The notes: generated from the letters alone by a model not told the origin. DNA of 64,000 nucleotides from Fodinicurvata sp. EGI_FJ10296 (GCF_040712075.1 NZ_JBFCVL010000001.1:131501-195500); one strand, 5' to 3'; shown: positions 9,727 through 19,193, numbered from the stretch's first letter. Numbers and translations: made by a program.

Positions 9727-10002
9727 ATGACAGAAATGAACATACAAATCAGCGGACTGAGACGTTTTTGCCTGGGATTTTTTGCCGAGGCAGACGTTGA
9801 CCATGACGGCTCTCTCGAACAGATCGCAAACGATCAGGATCTGATTGAAACTGGTGTTGTCGATAGTCATACGTTCATAGATCTGTGTCTGGCCATAGAA
9901 GCTGAGTATGGGCGGACCATAGATCTAGCAATTATCGACGCCTCCAGCCTCAGTAGCATCAATGGAATATACAATTATATAGCAAATGCCGATGGTCAGT
10001 AA
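9727..10002 (+). CDS. Acyl/peptidyl carrier protein
   Basis: A 91-residue carrier protein. The motif TGVVDSHTFIDLCLAIE matches the helix-II start of carrier proteins, with Ser47 as the likely 4'-phosphopantetheine attachment site. The surrounding acidic, four-helix pattern fits. It lies between the deacetylase and a formyltransferase, overlapping the latter, and is in the same run as an adenylation enzyme, so it probably carries an activated amino or hydroxy acid for transfer to another molecule. Assignment rests on motif and context; overall similarity to well-known carriers is modest. Confidence 0.78.
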   Translation: MTEMNIQISGLRRFCLGFFAEADVDHDGSLEQIANDQDLIETGVVDSHTFIDLCLAIEAEYGRTIDLAIIDASSLSSINGIYNYIANADGQ

Positions 10003-10840
10003 ACAAAGAGTTGCGTTTGTTGGCGATGGGGCGCTTATATCGCGACTGTTCGCCGACAAACAAATCTCCTCTAATATACTTCCTGTGGCTATATATGCAC
10101 GAGACGTACATGGGAATAAATTTCCCGACGCAAGAATTCGGCCAGCGGAAGATCTGAATACCATCGAGGAAAAGCGGGTTCTTGAATCGATGGAACCCGA
10201 TTTTTTGTTTAGCATTGGTAATTTTGACGTCATAGTATCACGGCCAATATTACGTGCATTAAATGGAAATGCGATTAATTTACACTATGGGTTGCTTCCC
10301 TACTATGGCGGACGTCACGGCTATCAGTGGGCGATTAGAAATGGTGAAGCGCAGTCGGGTGTAACGCTCCACTCCATGACGCACCCATTCGATAGCGGGC
10401 GAATAATTTCCACTTCTGTCTTTGATATCTCCGAGGTCGACACCGGTTTATCGGTATACAAGAAGTGTGTTACCGCAGGAAGGAAGATTGCCGAGCAGTT
10501 TCTCCTCGATCCGAATCCTTCCAAATGCTCGTTGGGAAATGCCCAAACTTCAGGCCTAAGAAAGATATACTACTCATCGGACATAGGCACCGGGGAGATC
10601 GATTTCGACCTGTCCGCCCGAGAAATTCGAAACTTCGTCAGGGCTGCCGATTTTCGGCCCTTCCAGTCGCCCAGCTATGTGCCCTGGTACCGAGACCGGG
10701 ATGGACGCGAGTACCAGGTCTACTCGTGTCGCGTTTGCCAGCCAGAGGAACTGCCAGGAGCAGACGATGGTCGGGCTAAGTGGAGAAAGTGCCGGGACGG
10801 GTACGTAATTTTTGACCACGTTCGCGAAAAGAACTGGTGA
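9986..10840 (+). CDS. Formyltransferase-family protein (Fmt-like)
   Basis: A 284-residue N-10-formyltetrahydrofolate-dependent formyltransferase fold. The catalytic Asn-His-Asp set is present as Asn98 and His100 in INLHYGLLPYYGG and Asp136 in THPFDSGRII. It is not the housekeeping methionyl-tRNA enzyme: it sits in an accessory glycan-type cluster, is lower in GC and diverges in the C-terminal part (FVRAADFRPFQSPSYV is the recognisable remnant). Sugar-amine formyltransferases such as those making N-formylated amino sugars are the closest functional precedent. It overlaps the carrier-protein gene by 17 nt. An alternative ATG lies two codons downstream. Confidence 0.85.
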   Translation: MPMVSKQRVAFVGDGALISRLFADKQISSNILPVAIYARDVHGNKFPDARIRPAEDLNTIEEKRVLESMEPDFLFSIGNFDVIVSRPILRALNGNAINLHYGLLPYYGGRHGYQWAIRNGEAQSGVTLHSMTHPFDSGRIISTSVFDISEVDTGLSVYKKCVTAGRKIAEQFLLDPNPSKCSLGNAQTSGLRKIYYSSDIGTGEIDFDLSAREIRNFVRAADFRPFQSPSYVPWYRDRDGREYQVYSCRVCQPEELPGADDGRAKWRKCRDGYVIFDHVREKNW

Positions 10841-11829
10841 TTTTTCGAGTTGGTTCGAGAGGAGATTGTGGTCACATGCACTTCGACGGTCCCTGGAGCT
10901 CATATGCCAGCCTGACGCGGATCATTGGGTCGGTAGTCGATGTTTGGCCGCAACACCAATCCAAATTGGCACGGGATTTTTCGCTTTATGGAGATCGCGA
11001 CCGCGCGATGCTGGACTCCATAGCTGCCGATATTCTTTCCGCCCTCGGTGGCGATGTTCGAGAAGCGGCTGGCGACTATCGTTGGACTTGCTCCCGAATG
11101 CTGGACGCTGAAATGCGCTTTCGCCGGGACGGATCCTCCGCAAACGCCAGCGTCGACGATCTTCTCAGCGGCATCTATGGAAGCAAGGATGACACAAAAC
11201 GGTATATGAACGGCCTGCTGTTATCACAGATCCTGTGGCCACAGCACGCGGGTCCGCTTCTCTATTTCCGCAGCGAATACCTGGCATCGGTTTTGCCCGG
11301 CGCGGTTCACCTTGAAATAGGCCCGGGGCACGGCCTTTGGATGGCCGGTATCTTGCAGAGGGATTCGTCTGCGCAACTTGTAGGGTGGGACATAACAAGA
11401 GAGTGCCTTTCGTTCACGGAATCGACCTTCCAGCGCCTTTGTCCTGATCTGAAGCCCCGCCTCGAGATCCGTGACATTTGTGACAACACCTGGCACCGCC
11501 CATCGACAGAATCTGAGGGGCTCTTTGATTCAGTGATAGCAAGCCAGTTGTTTGAGGTTGTAAGCGAGCCGAAGGTGGCCGCCCTGAACATCCACAGGTC
11601 ACTTGCGCCATCTGGGCGCACTTTCATCTGCTCACCCATCAATGTTGCGGCACCCGACCACCTCAGGAGGTGGATGCACGAGGACGACCTTCTGGCAGTT
11701 CTGCGTTCGGCCGGTCTGCACCCCACCAAGCTGCTCCGCTTCGGCAATCAGCCTGGTGCCCAGAAAATTGGCGCGGGATATTCTCTTGTTGTCGAAGCGG
11801 CCAGATCCAACGTGGGCGAAACTCGATGA
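10837..11829 (+). CDS. Class I SAM-dependent methyltransferase
   Basis: Up to 330 residues. The SAM-binding motif I is LEIGPGHGLWMAG around residue 155, followed by the acidic motif II region QLVGWDITREC and a later loop FDSVIASQLFEVV. About 150 residues precede the methyltransferase core and resemble no domain I recognise. The GTG start at 10837 overlaps the formyltransferase stop (GTGA); an ATG at 10876 is an alternative. Target unknown; the cluster suggests a sugar or carrier-bound acyl group. Confidence 0.82.
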   Translation: MIFRVGSRGDCGHMHFDGPWSSYASLTRIIGSVVDVWPQHQSKLARDFSLYGDRDRAMLDSIAADILSALGGDVREAAGDYRWTCSRMLDAEMRFRRDGSSANASVDDLLSGIYGSKDDTKRYMNGLLLSQILWPQHAGPLLYFRSEYLASVLPGAVHLEIGPGHGLWMAGILQRDSSAQLVGWDITRECLSFTESTFQRLCPDLKPRLEIRDICDNTWHRPSTESEGLFDSVIASQLFEVVSEPKVAALNIHRSLAPSGRTFICSPINVAAPDHLRRWMHEDDLLAVLRSAGLHPTKLLRFGNQPGAQKIGAGYSLVVEAARSNVGETR

Positions 11830-12926
11830 CCTATGAGATCAGGTTCCCGACGTATGATGAGACGCCGGCTATCGTCCAGTTCATCGCCTCCACCTGGGGG
11901 CCACAGCACATATTGGCAAGAGACGCGGAACTGCTGCGATGGCAGTTATCCTGGGAGTTCTGTCCGAACGAGCGCGGCAGCGGACTCTCTGCGCTCACCG
12001 TCTGGAACGCGGGCGAAATAGTAGGAATGCAGGGCCTGATTCATGCGCCCTTTCGGATTGGAGCCGAACGTCTTACGTCGGTATGGCTCTGCAACTTGAT
12101 GGTCGCCGAACACCATCGACCGTGCGGCGTGGGCGCCAGGCTGATGACAGGCGTACACAACCTTCCTGTTGATGTAATTGCCACGTCTGGTATCAACCCC
12201 GAAATACTCCCTCTATATCGCAAAATGCGGTATCATGTAATCGATTCACTAGACCGTTACATTCACGTCATCGACGCCGCTCGGTTCAATGAACTAGCCA
12301 AATGCCAAAGCCCAAAGCATAAATCTGCTCGCCCCATGACCGTTGCAGCGCACAATCTCAGGTTGCAACAAGACGATGACTTCGATGATTTCTGGCCACA
12401 ATTTTCAGATCAAAGCCTCAGCGCTGGTTATGTCGGGATTGACAGGACCAGGGAATATATGCGCTGGCGATACGTTCAGCATCCCCGATTCGACTACAAA
12501 ATTTTCACTGTCCGTAATAGTGACGGCTGTATACGCGGTATTATCGTATACCGCATAGAGAAGATTTCCGGCTTTGACGGGAGCGTGATGCGTGTACTTG
12601 AGGTCGACGCCATTGACCGAGATTTGATACCAATTCTACTCGACGAAACGGTTCGAATTGGGATATATAGCGGCGTCATTTTCGCCGACTATTATTCATC
12701 TACGGATATTATAGCCGACTCTGCACGGCAATCAAGCTGGACTCGGTCAGTTGATTTTTCCAAGGCTGTCCCCTCGTACTTTCAGCCGCTCGATTATCGC
12801 CCTCAACAGGTGTCTATCGCTGCCCGAGCCCTGAGAGCGGGATTCCTGCCAGATGACTGGAACGGGCGACTGAACGTATTGAAATCCGACGGCGATCAGG
12901 ACCGGCCGAACCTTGCAGTGGAGTAG
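11826..12926 (+). CDS. GNAT-family acyltransferase
   Basis: A 366-residue protein starting at an ATGA overlap with the methyltransferase stop. The N-terminal half is a GNAT domain: ALTVWNAGEIVGMQGLIHAPF, then VWLCNLMVAEHHRPCGVGARLM, which includes the acyl-CoA/pantetheine-binding loop, and a catalytic-region segment ATSGINPEILPLYRKMRYHV. The C-terminal half is unassigned. Next to a carrier protein and an adenylation enzyme, it could move an acyl or aminoacyl group from the carrier's pantetheine arm to an amino sugar. That donor choice is inference; acetyl-CoA is equally possible from sequence alone. Confidence 0.82.
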   Translation: MTYEIRFPTYDETPAIVQFIASTWGPQHILARDAELLRWQLSWEFCPNERGSGLSALTVWNAGEIVGMQGLIHAPFRIGAERLTSVWLCNLMVAEHHRPCGVGARLMTGVHNLPVDVIATSGINPEILPLYRKMRYHVIDSLDRYIHVIDAARFNELAKCQSPKHKSARPMTVAAHNLRLQQDDDFDDFWPQFSDQSLSAGYVGIDRTREYMRWRYVQHPRFDYKIFTVRNSDGCIRGIIVYRIEKISGFDGSVMRVLEVDAIDRDLIPILLDETVRIGIYSGVIFADYYSSTDIIADSARQSSWTRSVDFSKAVPSYFQPLDYRPQQVSIAARALRAGFLPDDWNGRLNVLKSDGDQDRPNLAVE

Positions 12927-12929
12927 AGA

Positions 12930-14510
12930 ATGACGACCGGCCTTCGTAGTAGATTAAAAAGCATTTTCGACCAATCGACCGACAGACCGCTTGTCGTATA
13001 CAGGAACAAAACGGTTACATATGGCGCTGCACTAACTCAGATTTCGGCTCTTCATAAGCAGTTCTCGGACATCGTCGAGCTAGGTGGACGAATTGGTGTA
13101 ATGTCTGAACGGGGCCCATCAGCATATGTCGGCACCTTGGCGGCCTTTATGACCGGGCGGACATATGTAACGCTGTCACCGAAAATGCCGGCTCATAGAC
13201 TACGACAGATTGCACAGTCGGCCGACCTTTGTGCCGTCCTGCTGTCCACTTCGCAAATCCCTCTATTCCAGCGGGTTTTTTCGGGATCCGAGCATCCCGT
13301 TACAGGAATAATTATCGACGAATGTCCTGATCCAGGTTCCAATCCCGACATGGGAACAAACCGACTGGTGGTAGCAGGAGAGCCCGCCGATCCTGCCAGC
13401 CTTTGGGTCGACGGATGCGAAGATCCCGACGTCGCGTATTTGTTATTCACATCGGGCTCCACGGGCAATCCCAAGGGAGTGCCCGTTTCCACCAAAAGCC
13501 TCTGCTCCTATATCGATAGCGTTACGGATTTCTACGGCTTTTCTTCTGACGATCGTCATAGCCAGACATTCGACCTCAGCTTTGACCTTGCCATGCACGA
13601 TCTTCTGGTAGCGACGAGTACAGGCGGAGCGCTTGTGCCATTCCTCGACGCAGACCTGTTGAGTGCCAGCCATCATGCAGAGACTCATGATGTGACATGC
13701 TGGTTTTCCGTTCCTTCGCAAGCAGCGCTTATGTCCAAGGCCCGGACCCTTACGCCCGGATCCATGAAGTCGGTTCGCCTTTCGCTCTTTTGCGGTGAGC
13801 CGCTTTCTTGCGACCTCGCGAAGAAATGGCAAGCCGCTGCTCCAAACAGTATCATCGAGAATCTCTATGGACCGACCGAGGCGACTATCGCAATGTCTCG
13901 GTATCGATTTCACCCTCAACAGGACAACGACGAAGCAAGACGTGGATTGGTGCCTATCGGATCTCCGTTTCCAGGCATGAAGGTCAGGTTCGACACAGCG
14001 CCAAGTCCGGCTCCGGATGATATCAAGATAGCCGGCGAACTGATGCTAGCGGGCAGACAATTGGCGACCGGCTACTGGAAGTCGGACAGCCAGACCGCGA
14101 GATCCTTCGTAACGCTCGATGGGGAGCCAGAGACGGTCTGGTACAGAACTGGCGACATTGTCGAACAATCGCCTTCAGGTTGCCTGCATTTCGTCGGTCG
14201 GACGGATCAACAGATAAAAATTGCGGGCCACCGACTTGAGATCGGGGAGGTGGAGACCGAGTTGCGGCGCGTTTCCGGTTCACCGGCATCTGCCGTTGTT
14301 CCCTGGCCCGTTGAAGGAACGAGCATAAAGGGACTTGTAGGTTTTGTCGAAGGCGCATCAATCGGCGGTAGCCAAATACGTAAATTGCTGAGAGAGCGTC
14401 TTCCCGAATACATGATTCCAAAGAAGATTTACACTTTTGACGAACTCCCACGGAGCACAAGTGGAAAGATCGACCGGCGTCGGCTAACAGAAGACCTTGA
14501 AAAGAAATGA
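12930..14510 (+). CDS. AMP-forming adenylation enzyme (amino-acid adenylation / DltA-like)
   Basis: A 526-residue ANL-superfamily enzyme that activates a carboxylic acid as its adenylate and would load it onto the nearby carrier protein. Core motifs are intact: A3 LLFTSGSTGNPKGVP at about 171-185, A5 NLYGPTEAT, A7 WYRTGDIV, A8 GRTDQQIKIAGHRLEIGEVE and A10 PRSTSGKIDRR with the C-terminal catalytic lysine. It is a stand-alone domain of the same size as DltA (D-alanine ligase) rather than part of a multimodular NRPS. Three base pairs separate it from the GNAT gene. The substrate cannot be read with confidence from the sequence. Confidence 0.88.
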   Translation: MTTGLRSRLKSIFDQSTDRPLVVYRNKTVTYGAALTQISALHKQFSDIVELGGRIGVMSERGPSAYVGTLAAFMTGRTYVTLSPKMPAHRLRQIAQSADLCAVLLSTSQIPLFQRVFSGSEHPVTGIIIDECPDPGSNPDMGTNRLVVAGEPADPASLWVDGCEDPDVAYLLFTSGSTGNPKGVPVSTKSLCSYIDSVTDFYGFSSDDRHSQTFDLSFDLAMHDLLVATSTGGALVPFLDADLLSASHHAETHDVTCWFSVPSQAALMSKARTLTPGSMKSVRLSLFCGEPLSCDLAKKWQAAAPNSIIENLYGPTEATIAMSRYRFHPQQDNDEARRGLVPIGSPFPGMKVRFDTAPSPAPDDIKIAGELMLAGRQLATGYWKSDSQTARSFVTLDGEPETVWYRTGDIVEQSPSGCLHFVGRTDQQIKIAGHRLEIGEVETELRRVSGSPASAVVPWPVEGTSIKGLVGFVEGASIGGSQIRKLLRERLPEYMIPKKIYTFDELPRSTSGKIDRRRLTEDLEKK

Positions 14511-15121
14511 GTTTCGGCCACCGCAGATGGCTTTTGCATTTCGGCCTATTTGCACCGCAGAAGCTGGGGTATGCAGAACAAGCGGCACGTTGCATCGACG
14601 CTATCAGCCATGCGTATGCCGACTGCCAGTTGAGTGGCCGATCCTTGATTGTACAATGTGAACAGAGACGGGAATATGTGTACCGACCGCAGGGGATCTT
14701 TTCGCGAACCTTCCTCGGAAAAAGGCGCGAGCACGGGTCGCGTTGGATCGAGCAGGCCAAGAGATCCTCGTCCTCCCATGCCAATGGAGTCGCGTCGGCC
14801 GAAGGCACTGTTCACGCTCGACCCTCCATCGCGGAGGAATAGCTGGAGTCTGGTTCCCGCCTCCCACGTAGCTCGGATCACGGCCTTCGGCCGCAGCATG
14901 ACCGAACAGAAGACTCTGCAACCAGCGACGGAAAGCTCGGACCAAATCGCATGCGCAGTTGGCGCATCCCTCCTCGATGTCAACCGTTACGGCGATTCCC
15001 GACAATTTCCATCTATGTGATCGATATTCAGGATCCCATGAGAAAATCCGAGTCACCGGGCTCATTCTTCGGCTCGTAGTGTGTTGTCTACCCTGACTAT
15101 CAGAAAATACGGGGCGCCCCA
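14511..15121. other. 610-bp gap without a recognisable gene, inside the island
   Basis: Short open frames exist on both strands, including one immediately after the adenylation gene at 14507-14842 and a leftward frame at 14604-15122. None shows a domain, a good ribosome-binding site or a credible composition. The stretch is higher in GC than the genes on either side of it. It could be decayed coding sequence or a spacer carrying the promoter of the next gene. I see no terminal repeats of a mobile element. Confidence 0.45.
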
Positions 15122-17770
15122 TTGGTACGTTTATCGGTTCTTTTTATTGCTCGTCCCGCGAAAAAGGTCACGATCTGGCTTAGAAAGCGCGTGATTCACT
15201 TCATACTGTGGTCACTCGAATTTCTGTTCTATCTTCCCATCACCGCAGTTTCCGCGATGTTGCCCAGAGTTCTTTTGCATGGGGGAAAAAGGAAAGCAGT
15301 AAGACAACGCCTAAAGAATTTATGCTGTTCTTATCGCCATATGGGGGCCGATCTACCAGACCTGACGTCCCGAACTCTCCTTTATGGTGTTGCCGCAGAC
15401 CGGCACGTGACCACAAACGCAGAAATTCGCCACATTATGGAGGAAATGGCTAATCTGACGACATCGCAATACCGTGAAATAATCGCGATTATTCACCTTT
15501 ACACAGATCTATTTCCTTCTGACGATGAACGCGCCGAGATCCGGAAGATTTTTCTTAAACCATCTCAAGAAGATACGACGTTCGACAGCGCGCACCTGAT
15601 TTTCGGTGCACACAATGACTACATATTTGCGACCGACATACCCATTGACATGGTCGATTTCGTGGTCGATCACTGCGTAAAAGATCCTGCCGCGATCGAT
15701 CGGCTAATAAATCTAGTAATTTTTCCCAATCAATCGAAACTCCCGTCAAGACACGCGAATATACTGTCGATGGTTCGCTACCTCGTCAACGGAACACCGT
15801 TCCGGATGCAGCCTGACGCCAGTTATTCATCCGATGCCAAGACTTTTCTATCGGTGTTGTCAGACCTATCCTCCGTCTATTCAAGGCAGACACCTGTCAA
15901 TTTCGCGAGGATCGACAGCATCGATGAATTGTTGCGGTTAGCGGACGAGAGTACTTTGATTCTCGTCGATAGCACTGCGGGCCACGAGAACGTCGACAGT
16001 CTCATGAATAGTAATTGCCACGTAATCTGCGGCGGGCTTCCCAAAGGCTATAGCCATTCTCCGACTTCATGGGACCGGCTGACCAGCCAGCACTGGTACA
16101 CAGTCGAGGGACATCAGCAGTTCGAAAAACTTCTGGCAACAGCCTCGAATCTGCTTGGTGACTTTGAATCCTTGGCATCCGACAAACCTCTTCAATCGGC
16201 GACAGCTCTTTCAATTACCGACCGGCAATTGCCCAATATCTTCATGTGCGAAAAGGCGCTTCATGCTCTAGGCACCAGAAAATACTCCCGTATTATCATC
16301 ATGTCGCGAGAGCACACCGTACCAACGACCCTTGGCAATCTCGGCCTTGATCAGACGCCCATTTTCTGGCTGCCTACGGGGAAGGCCAGCGGAATTCCGT
16401 CCAATGCCAATGTGCCCAGACGTGTATGGGATCTAACGGCACGTCTTGTCGGATCGGCCGAATCCGCCCGACTGGCTACTGCCGAACTGGCCAGATCGCA
16501 CCCACCGGACGAACCATATCAGGTTCTGTTTTGTACGTGGACGAACCCCAAACATGCGGCCGCTGCGCTTAACACAGCTCGGGAACAAATCGGTCGTGGC
16601 AATTTGATCGTTGTCTCGTCGAACATCACGGATGAGCATCGCAGTGGGTTGCGTGAATACGGGCACGACGGGACAACCAGTAAGGTTCGTGAGCCCATAT
16701 TTCTTCCTTTGGTTCGGTATGGGCGAAGGATGGACATCGGACATTTTGGTGATGATGGGTCGAGAATGACGTCGGCCGCATTCCATGAAAATTACGCTTC
16801 CGACCCGCTTTTCTTTCGTGGTGCGGTGGCTCTGGACCTGTGTACCGCCGGCCTCGCGCAATCGTTTGTCGAGCTTCATCCGATCAGCGCTCAACTTCAA
16901 GAATTATTCAGCCCTGAATTCGGAATGAAATTCCGCCATGTCATCAATCTTATCGGACGAATGCCGACAGGTGTTTTGGCAAACGCAATTTTCCGGATAC
17001 GTGACGTCGCAACATGCGACGCCTATTTGTTTACGGTAGCTAATTCAGCGAAACAGGTTCCGAGTTCGGCTGATTTACTGGCCGTCGTTGACACGGTACA
17101 GAAAGGGTATGTGTCAAACGCTTGGCAGATGGATCCGACTCGAGTCGCGGCCATTGGCTACCTCTGGTCAGAGCCGGAAGAGGTCCCCGACGTAACAAAT
17201 GGCAACTCTTCAGCCCACACTTCAATTCCGCACCGCATTCTGGTTGGAACTCAGTCCGGGTTCGATGAGGGGAATCGGCGCCTCGTTAAATGTGTCGCTC
17301 TGGCGGTAAAAGATCGGAGCGATGTCAACATTGTCGTTCGGCTACACCCGGCAGAGCCTCGTCGCAATTTCGCGGTGTATCGAGATATCGCCAGAGACCA
17401 CGGAGGCTGCATTGATGTCGAGGAATCTCGATTGTCTCTTGAAAGCGAAATAGATATGTCTTTCGCTGTTGTAACTCAGACAAGCAACATCGGTATTGAA
17501 GCGGCTTCCAGGGGACGCGTTGTCATAAAATATCTTGTAAGCTCCGGCTCTCTCGACAGCACAATAATCGGGACCCCGTATTCGCACAACATAACCGTTG
17601 AAGATAACGAGATTACTGAAATGCAGACGGCGCTGTTTGACCGTAAGGTGCGGGAGGCTACGCTTTCCAGAGCCAGGGACTATCTTCAAACGAACTCCGG
17701 GCTGAATGGAGGAAATTCGGCTCGCAAACTCGTGGATTTCGTCGAAAATTATGCATGTACGCGGGCCTAG
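15122..17770 (+). CDS. Large GT-B-like protein, probable surface-polysaccharide glycosyl- or phosphotransferase
   Basis: An 882-residue protein I cannot assign to a named family. The N terminus is hydrophobic and basic (FILWSLEFLFYLPITAV, residues 27-43), consistent with membrane attachment. The last 200 residues look like the nucleotide-sugar half of a GT-B enzyme: HRILVGTQSGFDEGNRRLVK, then NIVVRLHPAEPRRNF, then VVTQTSNIGIEAASRGRVVI. This is the arrangement of capsule, CDP-glycerol-type and epimerase-like transferases. The middle may hold a second related domain. The start is uncertain: TTG at 15122 needs no upstream ATG, and the first in-frame ATG is at 15257. It closes the low-GC island. 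Confidence 0.6.
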   Translation: MVRLSVLFIARPAKKVTIWLRKRVIHFILWSLEFLFYLPITAVSAMLPRVLLHGGKRKAVRQRLKNLCCSYRHMGADLPDLTSRTLLYGVAADRHVTTNAEIRHIMEEMANLTTSQYREIIAIIHLYTDLFPSDDERAEIRKIFLKPSQEDTTFDSAHLIFGAHNDYIFATDIPIDMVDFVVDHCVKDPAAIDRLINLVIFPNQSKLPSRHANILSMVRYLVNGTPFRMQPDASYSSDAKTFLSVLSDLSSVYSRQTPVNFARIDSIDELLRLADESTLILVDSTAGHENVDSLMNSNCHVICGGLPKGYSHSPTSWDRLTSQHWYTVEGHQQFEKLLATASNLLGDFESLASDKPLQSATALSITDRQLPNIFMCEKALHALGTRKYSRIIIMSREHTVPTTLGNLGLDQTPIFWLPTGKASGIPSNANVPRRVWDLTARLVGSAESARLATAELARSHPPDEPYQVLFCTWTNPKHAAAALNTAREQIGRGNLIVVSSNITDEHRSGLREYGHDGTTSKVREPIFLPLVRYGRRMDIGHFGDDGSRMTSAAFHENYASDPLFFRGAVALDLCTAGLAQSFVELHPISAQLQELFSPEFGMKFRHVINLIGRMPTGVLANAIFRIRDVATCDAYLFTVANSAKQVPSSADLLAVVDTVQKGYVSNAWQMDPTRVAAIGYLWSEPEEVPDVTNGNSSAHTSIPHRILVGTQSGFDEGNRRLVKCVALAVKDRSDVNIVVRLHPAEPRRNFAVYRDIARDHGGCIDVEESRLSLESEIDMSFAVVTQTSNIGIEAASRGRVVIKYLVSSGSLDSTIIGTPYSHNITVEDNEITEMQTALFDRKVREATLSRARDYLQTNSGLNGGNSARKLVDFVENYACTRA

Positions 17771-17812
17771 GCAATTGATCACCGCTGGAGACACCGCCTT
17801 CGCGATCATGCG

Positions 17813-18367
17813 TCACGGTTCCAACGAATCCACCAGATTCAGAGCAGCGGCAAAGCCGTCCAGCGAAAGCGGAATGCCGATTTCGGTCATGTCGGCGCTG
17901 CGGACGACGATCTGCACCTCATCCTGCGCTGCAAATGTCGACATCAGGTCGTCATCGACCCTCAGCTCGATCTGGCAGCCTCGTTCAGTGCAGATCTGAT
18001 AGTCCGCTGTTCGCCCTCCATCTGCGCCACCGTCGATGCGCACGCCAGACGGCAGATGAACGCCAAGCGGGAAGACCAGCACCGCCAGGGGGTCGAGGCC
18101 GTCACCGGCCCAGCCGGCCGCAGCATGCATAAGTACGGCCGACGATCCGATCGGGCTGACATTCTGGATGATCTCGCACTGACCGAGATCTGCTTCGGGA
18201 TCGCTTCCCTCGCACCGGACACCCCAGTCGCCGCGCGATTCCATGACGTTGCCGGGAAGCCAGGCCCCAAAGCGAATCGGGCGCTCGTTCTGCTGCGATT
18301 GCGCGGCGCCGGTCCAGCTGAACAGTGCCAATGTGATCCCGAGAGCCGCGGCCGATGCTGCGTTCAT
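17813..18367 (-). CDS. Invasion-associated locus B (IalB) family protein
   Basis: A 184-residue exported protein starting at MNAASAAALG, with a signal peptide ending near GAAQSQQ. It shows the IalB layout: a W-containing segment (FGAWLPGNVMESRGDWGVRC), paired cysteines (RC...GQCEI and CTERGCQI) and a C-terminal FPLSLDGF-like strand (IGIPLSLDGFAAAL). The function of the family is poorly known; Bartonella IalB is linked to erythrocyte invasion, but most alphaproteobacterial members are in free-living species. It is last in a leftward run behind sapC-like and the two-partner adhesin genes, and borders the island. Confidence 0.85.
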   Translation of the reverse strand: MNAASAAALGITLALFSWTGAAQSQQNERPIRFGAWLPGNVMESRGDWGVRCEGSDPEADLGQCEIIQNVSPIGSSAVLMHAAAGWAGDGLDPLAVLVFPLGVHLPSGVRIDGGADGGRTADYQICTERGCQIELRVDDDLMSTFAAQDEVQIVVRSADMTEIGIPLSLDGFAAALNLVDSLEP

Positions 18368-18386
18368 GTTTGCGGTTCCTTGAGCC

Positions 18387-19139
18387 TCAAGTCGAAAGGC
18401 GGCGAATCCGCGACCAGGCGGCGACGGAAACCAGATGCGCGAACAGCGGTTCGAGCCAATTGTTGGCATGCATTGCCGCTATGGCATCGCTGCCGAGCGC
18501 CCTGAATTTTTCCTCATCGACAACCCGAAATCCGGACAGGCTTTTCGACTCTCCACCATCCCAGCGCGCGGTTGCTGTCCGTTCGACAAGCAGCCCGAGC
18601 TCATCCAGGTGCTCGATGAACGCCTGTGTCGCCCGGGCCGCCCGGTCATAGGCCGCGCAGAACGATTTGGCGGAGTCAGTCAGCGCGGACGGTTGGCCGT
18701 CAGTGAACAGCGGATCGGCACTGGCCCCTGCCTCGGCCGATGGCCGAACCCGGCGGCATCCGACGTCGATGCACAGTTTGCGGTCCTCGCCGCTTTGCGC
18801 GACGATGAATGGATACCGGCGAACATAAGCGGGAATATAGTCGGCTTCCAGCCACTGGCCATCGTCACCGACAAAGGCATTCCGGTCAGGCAGCATGCCG
18901 ATAACGGCCATGGCCAGACCGGCATTCTCGGGGCCGAAAACGATCGGATACCATGGGGCCGCCAGACGGAACTCGTTGGCGTTGAGGGGGACCGCATTGG
19001 TGTAGCGGCTGAAGGCGAAGTCCTGTTGCCGGTCGAGACTGAGAGCACCATGAGCCCGCAGCGTCATCACCTGCGGCTGCTCATACAGGAGCGGCATTCG
19101 GCCCGCGCCCGTCTGTTTTGTATTCGTATCCGCTGACAT
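18387..19139 (-). CDS. SapC family protein
   Basis: A 250-residue member of the SapC family. Features seen are an NANEFRLAAPWYPIVFG segment, the stretch WLEADYIPAYVRRYPF, and a C-terminal FRVVDEEKFRAL followed by a helical tail. SapC was named for a Campylobacter surface-layer locus, but its biochemical role is unclear. No signal peptide is evident. The start at 19139 excludes an upstream extension with no family resemblance. It is 19 bp upstream of the IalB-like gene and 93 bp downstream of the adhesin gene, so it probably belongs to the same transcript. Confidence 0.85.
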   Translation of the reverse strand: MSADTNTKQTGAGRMPLLYEQPQVMTLRAHGALSLDRQQDFAFSRYTNAVPLNANEFRLAAPWYPIVFGPENAGLAMAVIGMLPDRNAFVGDDGQWLEADYIPAYVRRYPFIVAQSGEDRKLCIDVGCRRVRPSAEAGASADPLFTDGQPSALTDSAKSFCAAYDRAARATQAFIEHLDELGLLVERTATARWDGGESKSLSGFRVVDEEKFRALGSDAIAAMHANNWLEPLFAHLVSVAAWSRIRRLST

Positions 19140-19193
19140 GGCACTACGTCTCCGATCGAAGATGGCAAATGGCGGCACTCCGGGGGTGGTCCT

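Noticed and set aside
14604-15122. Leftward 172-codon frame in the island gap
   Set aside because: No start signal, no domain, and overlapping frames on the other strand are equally open. Treated as non-coding or decayed.
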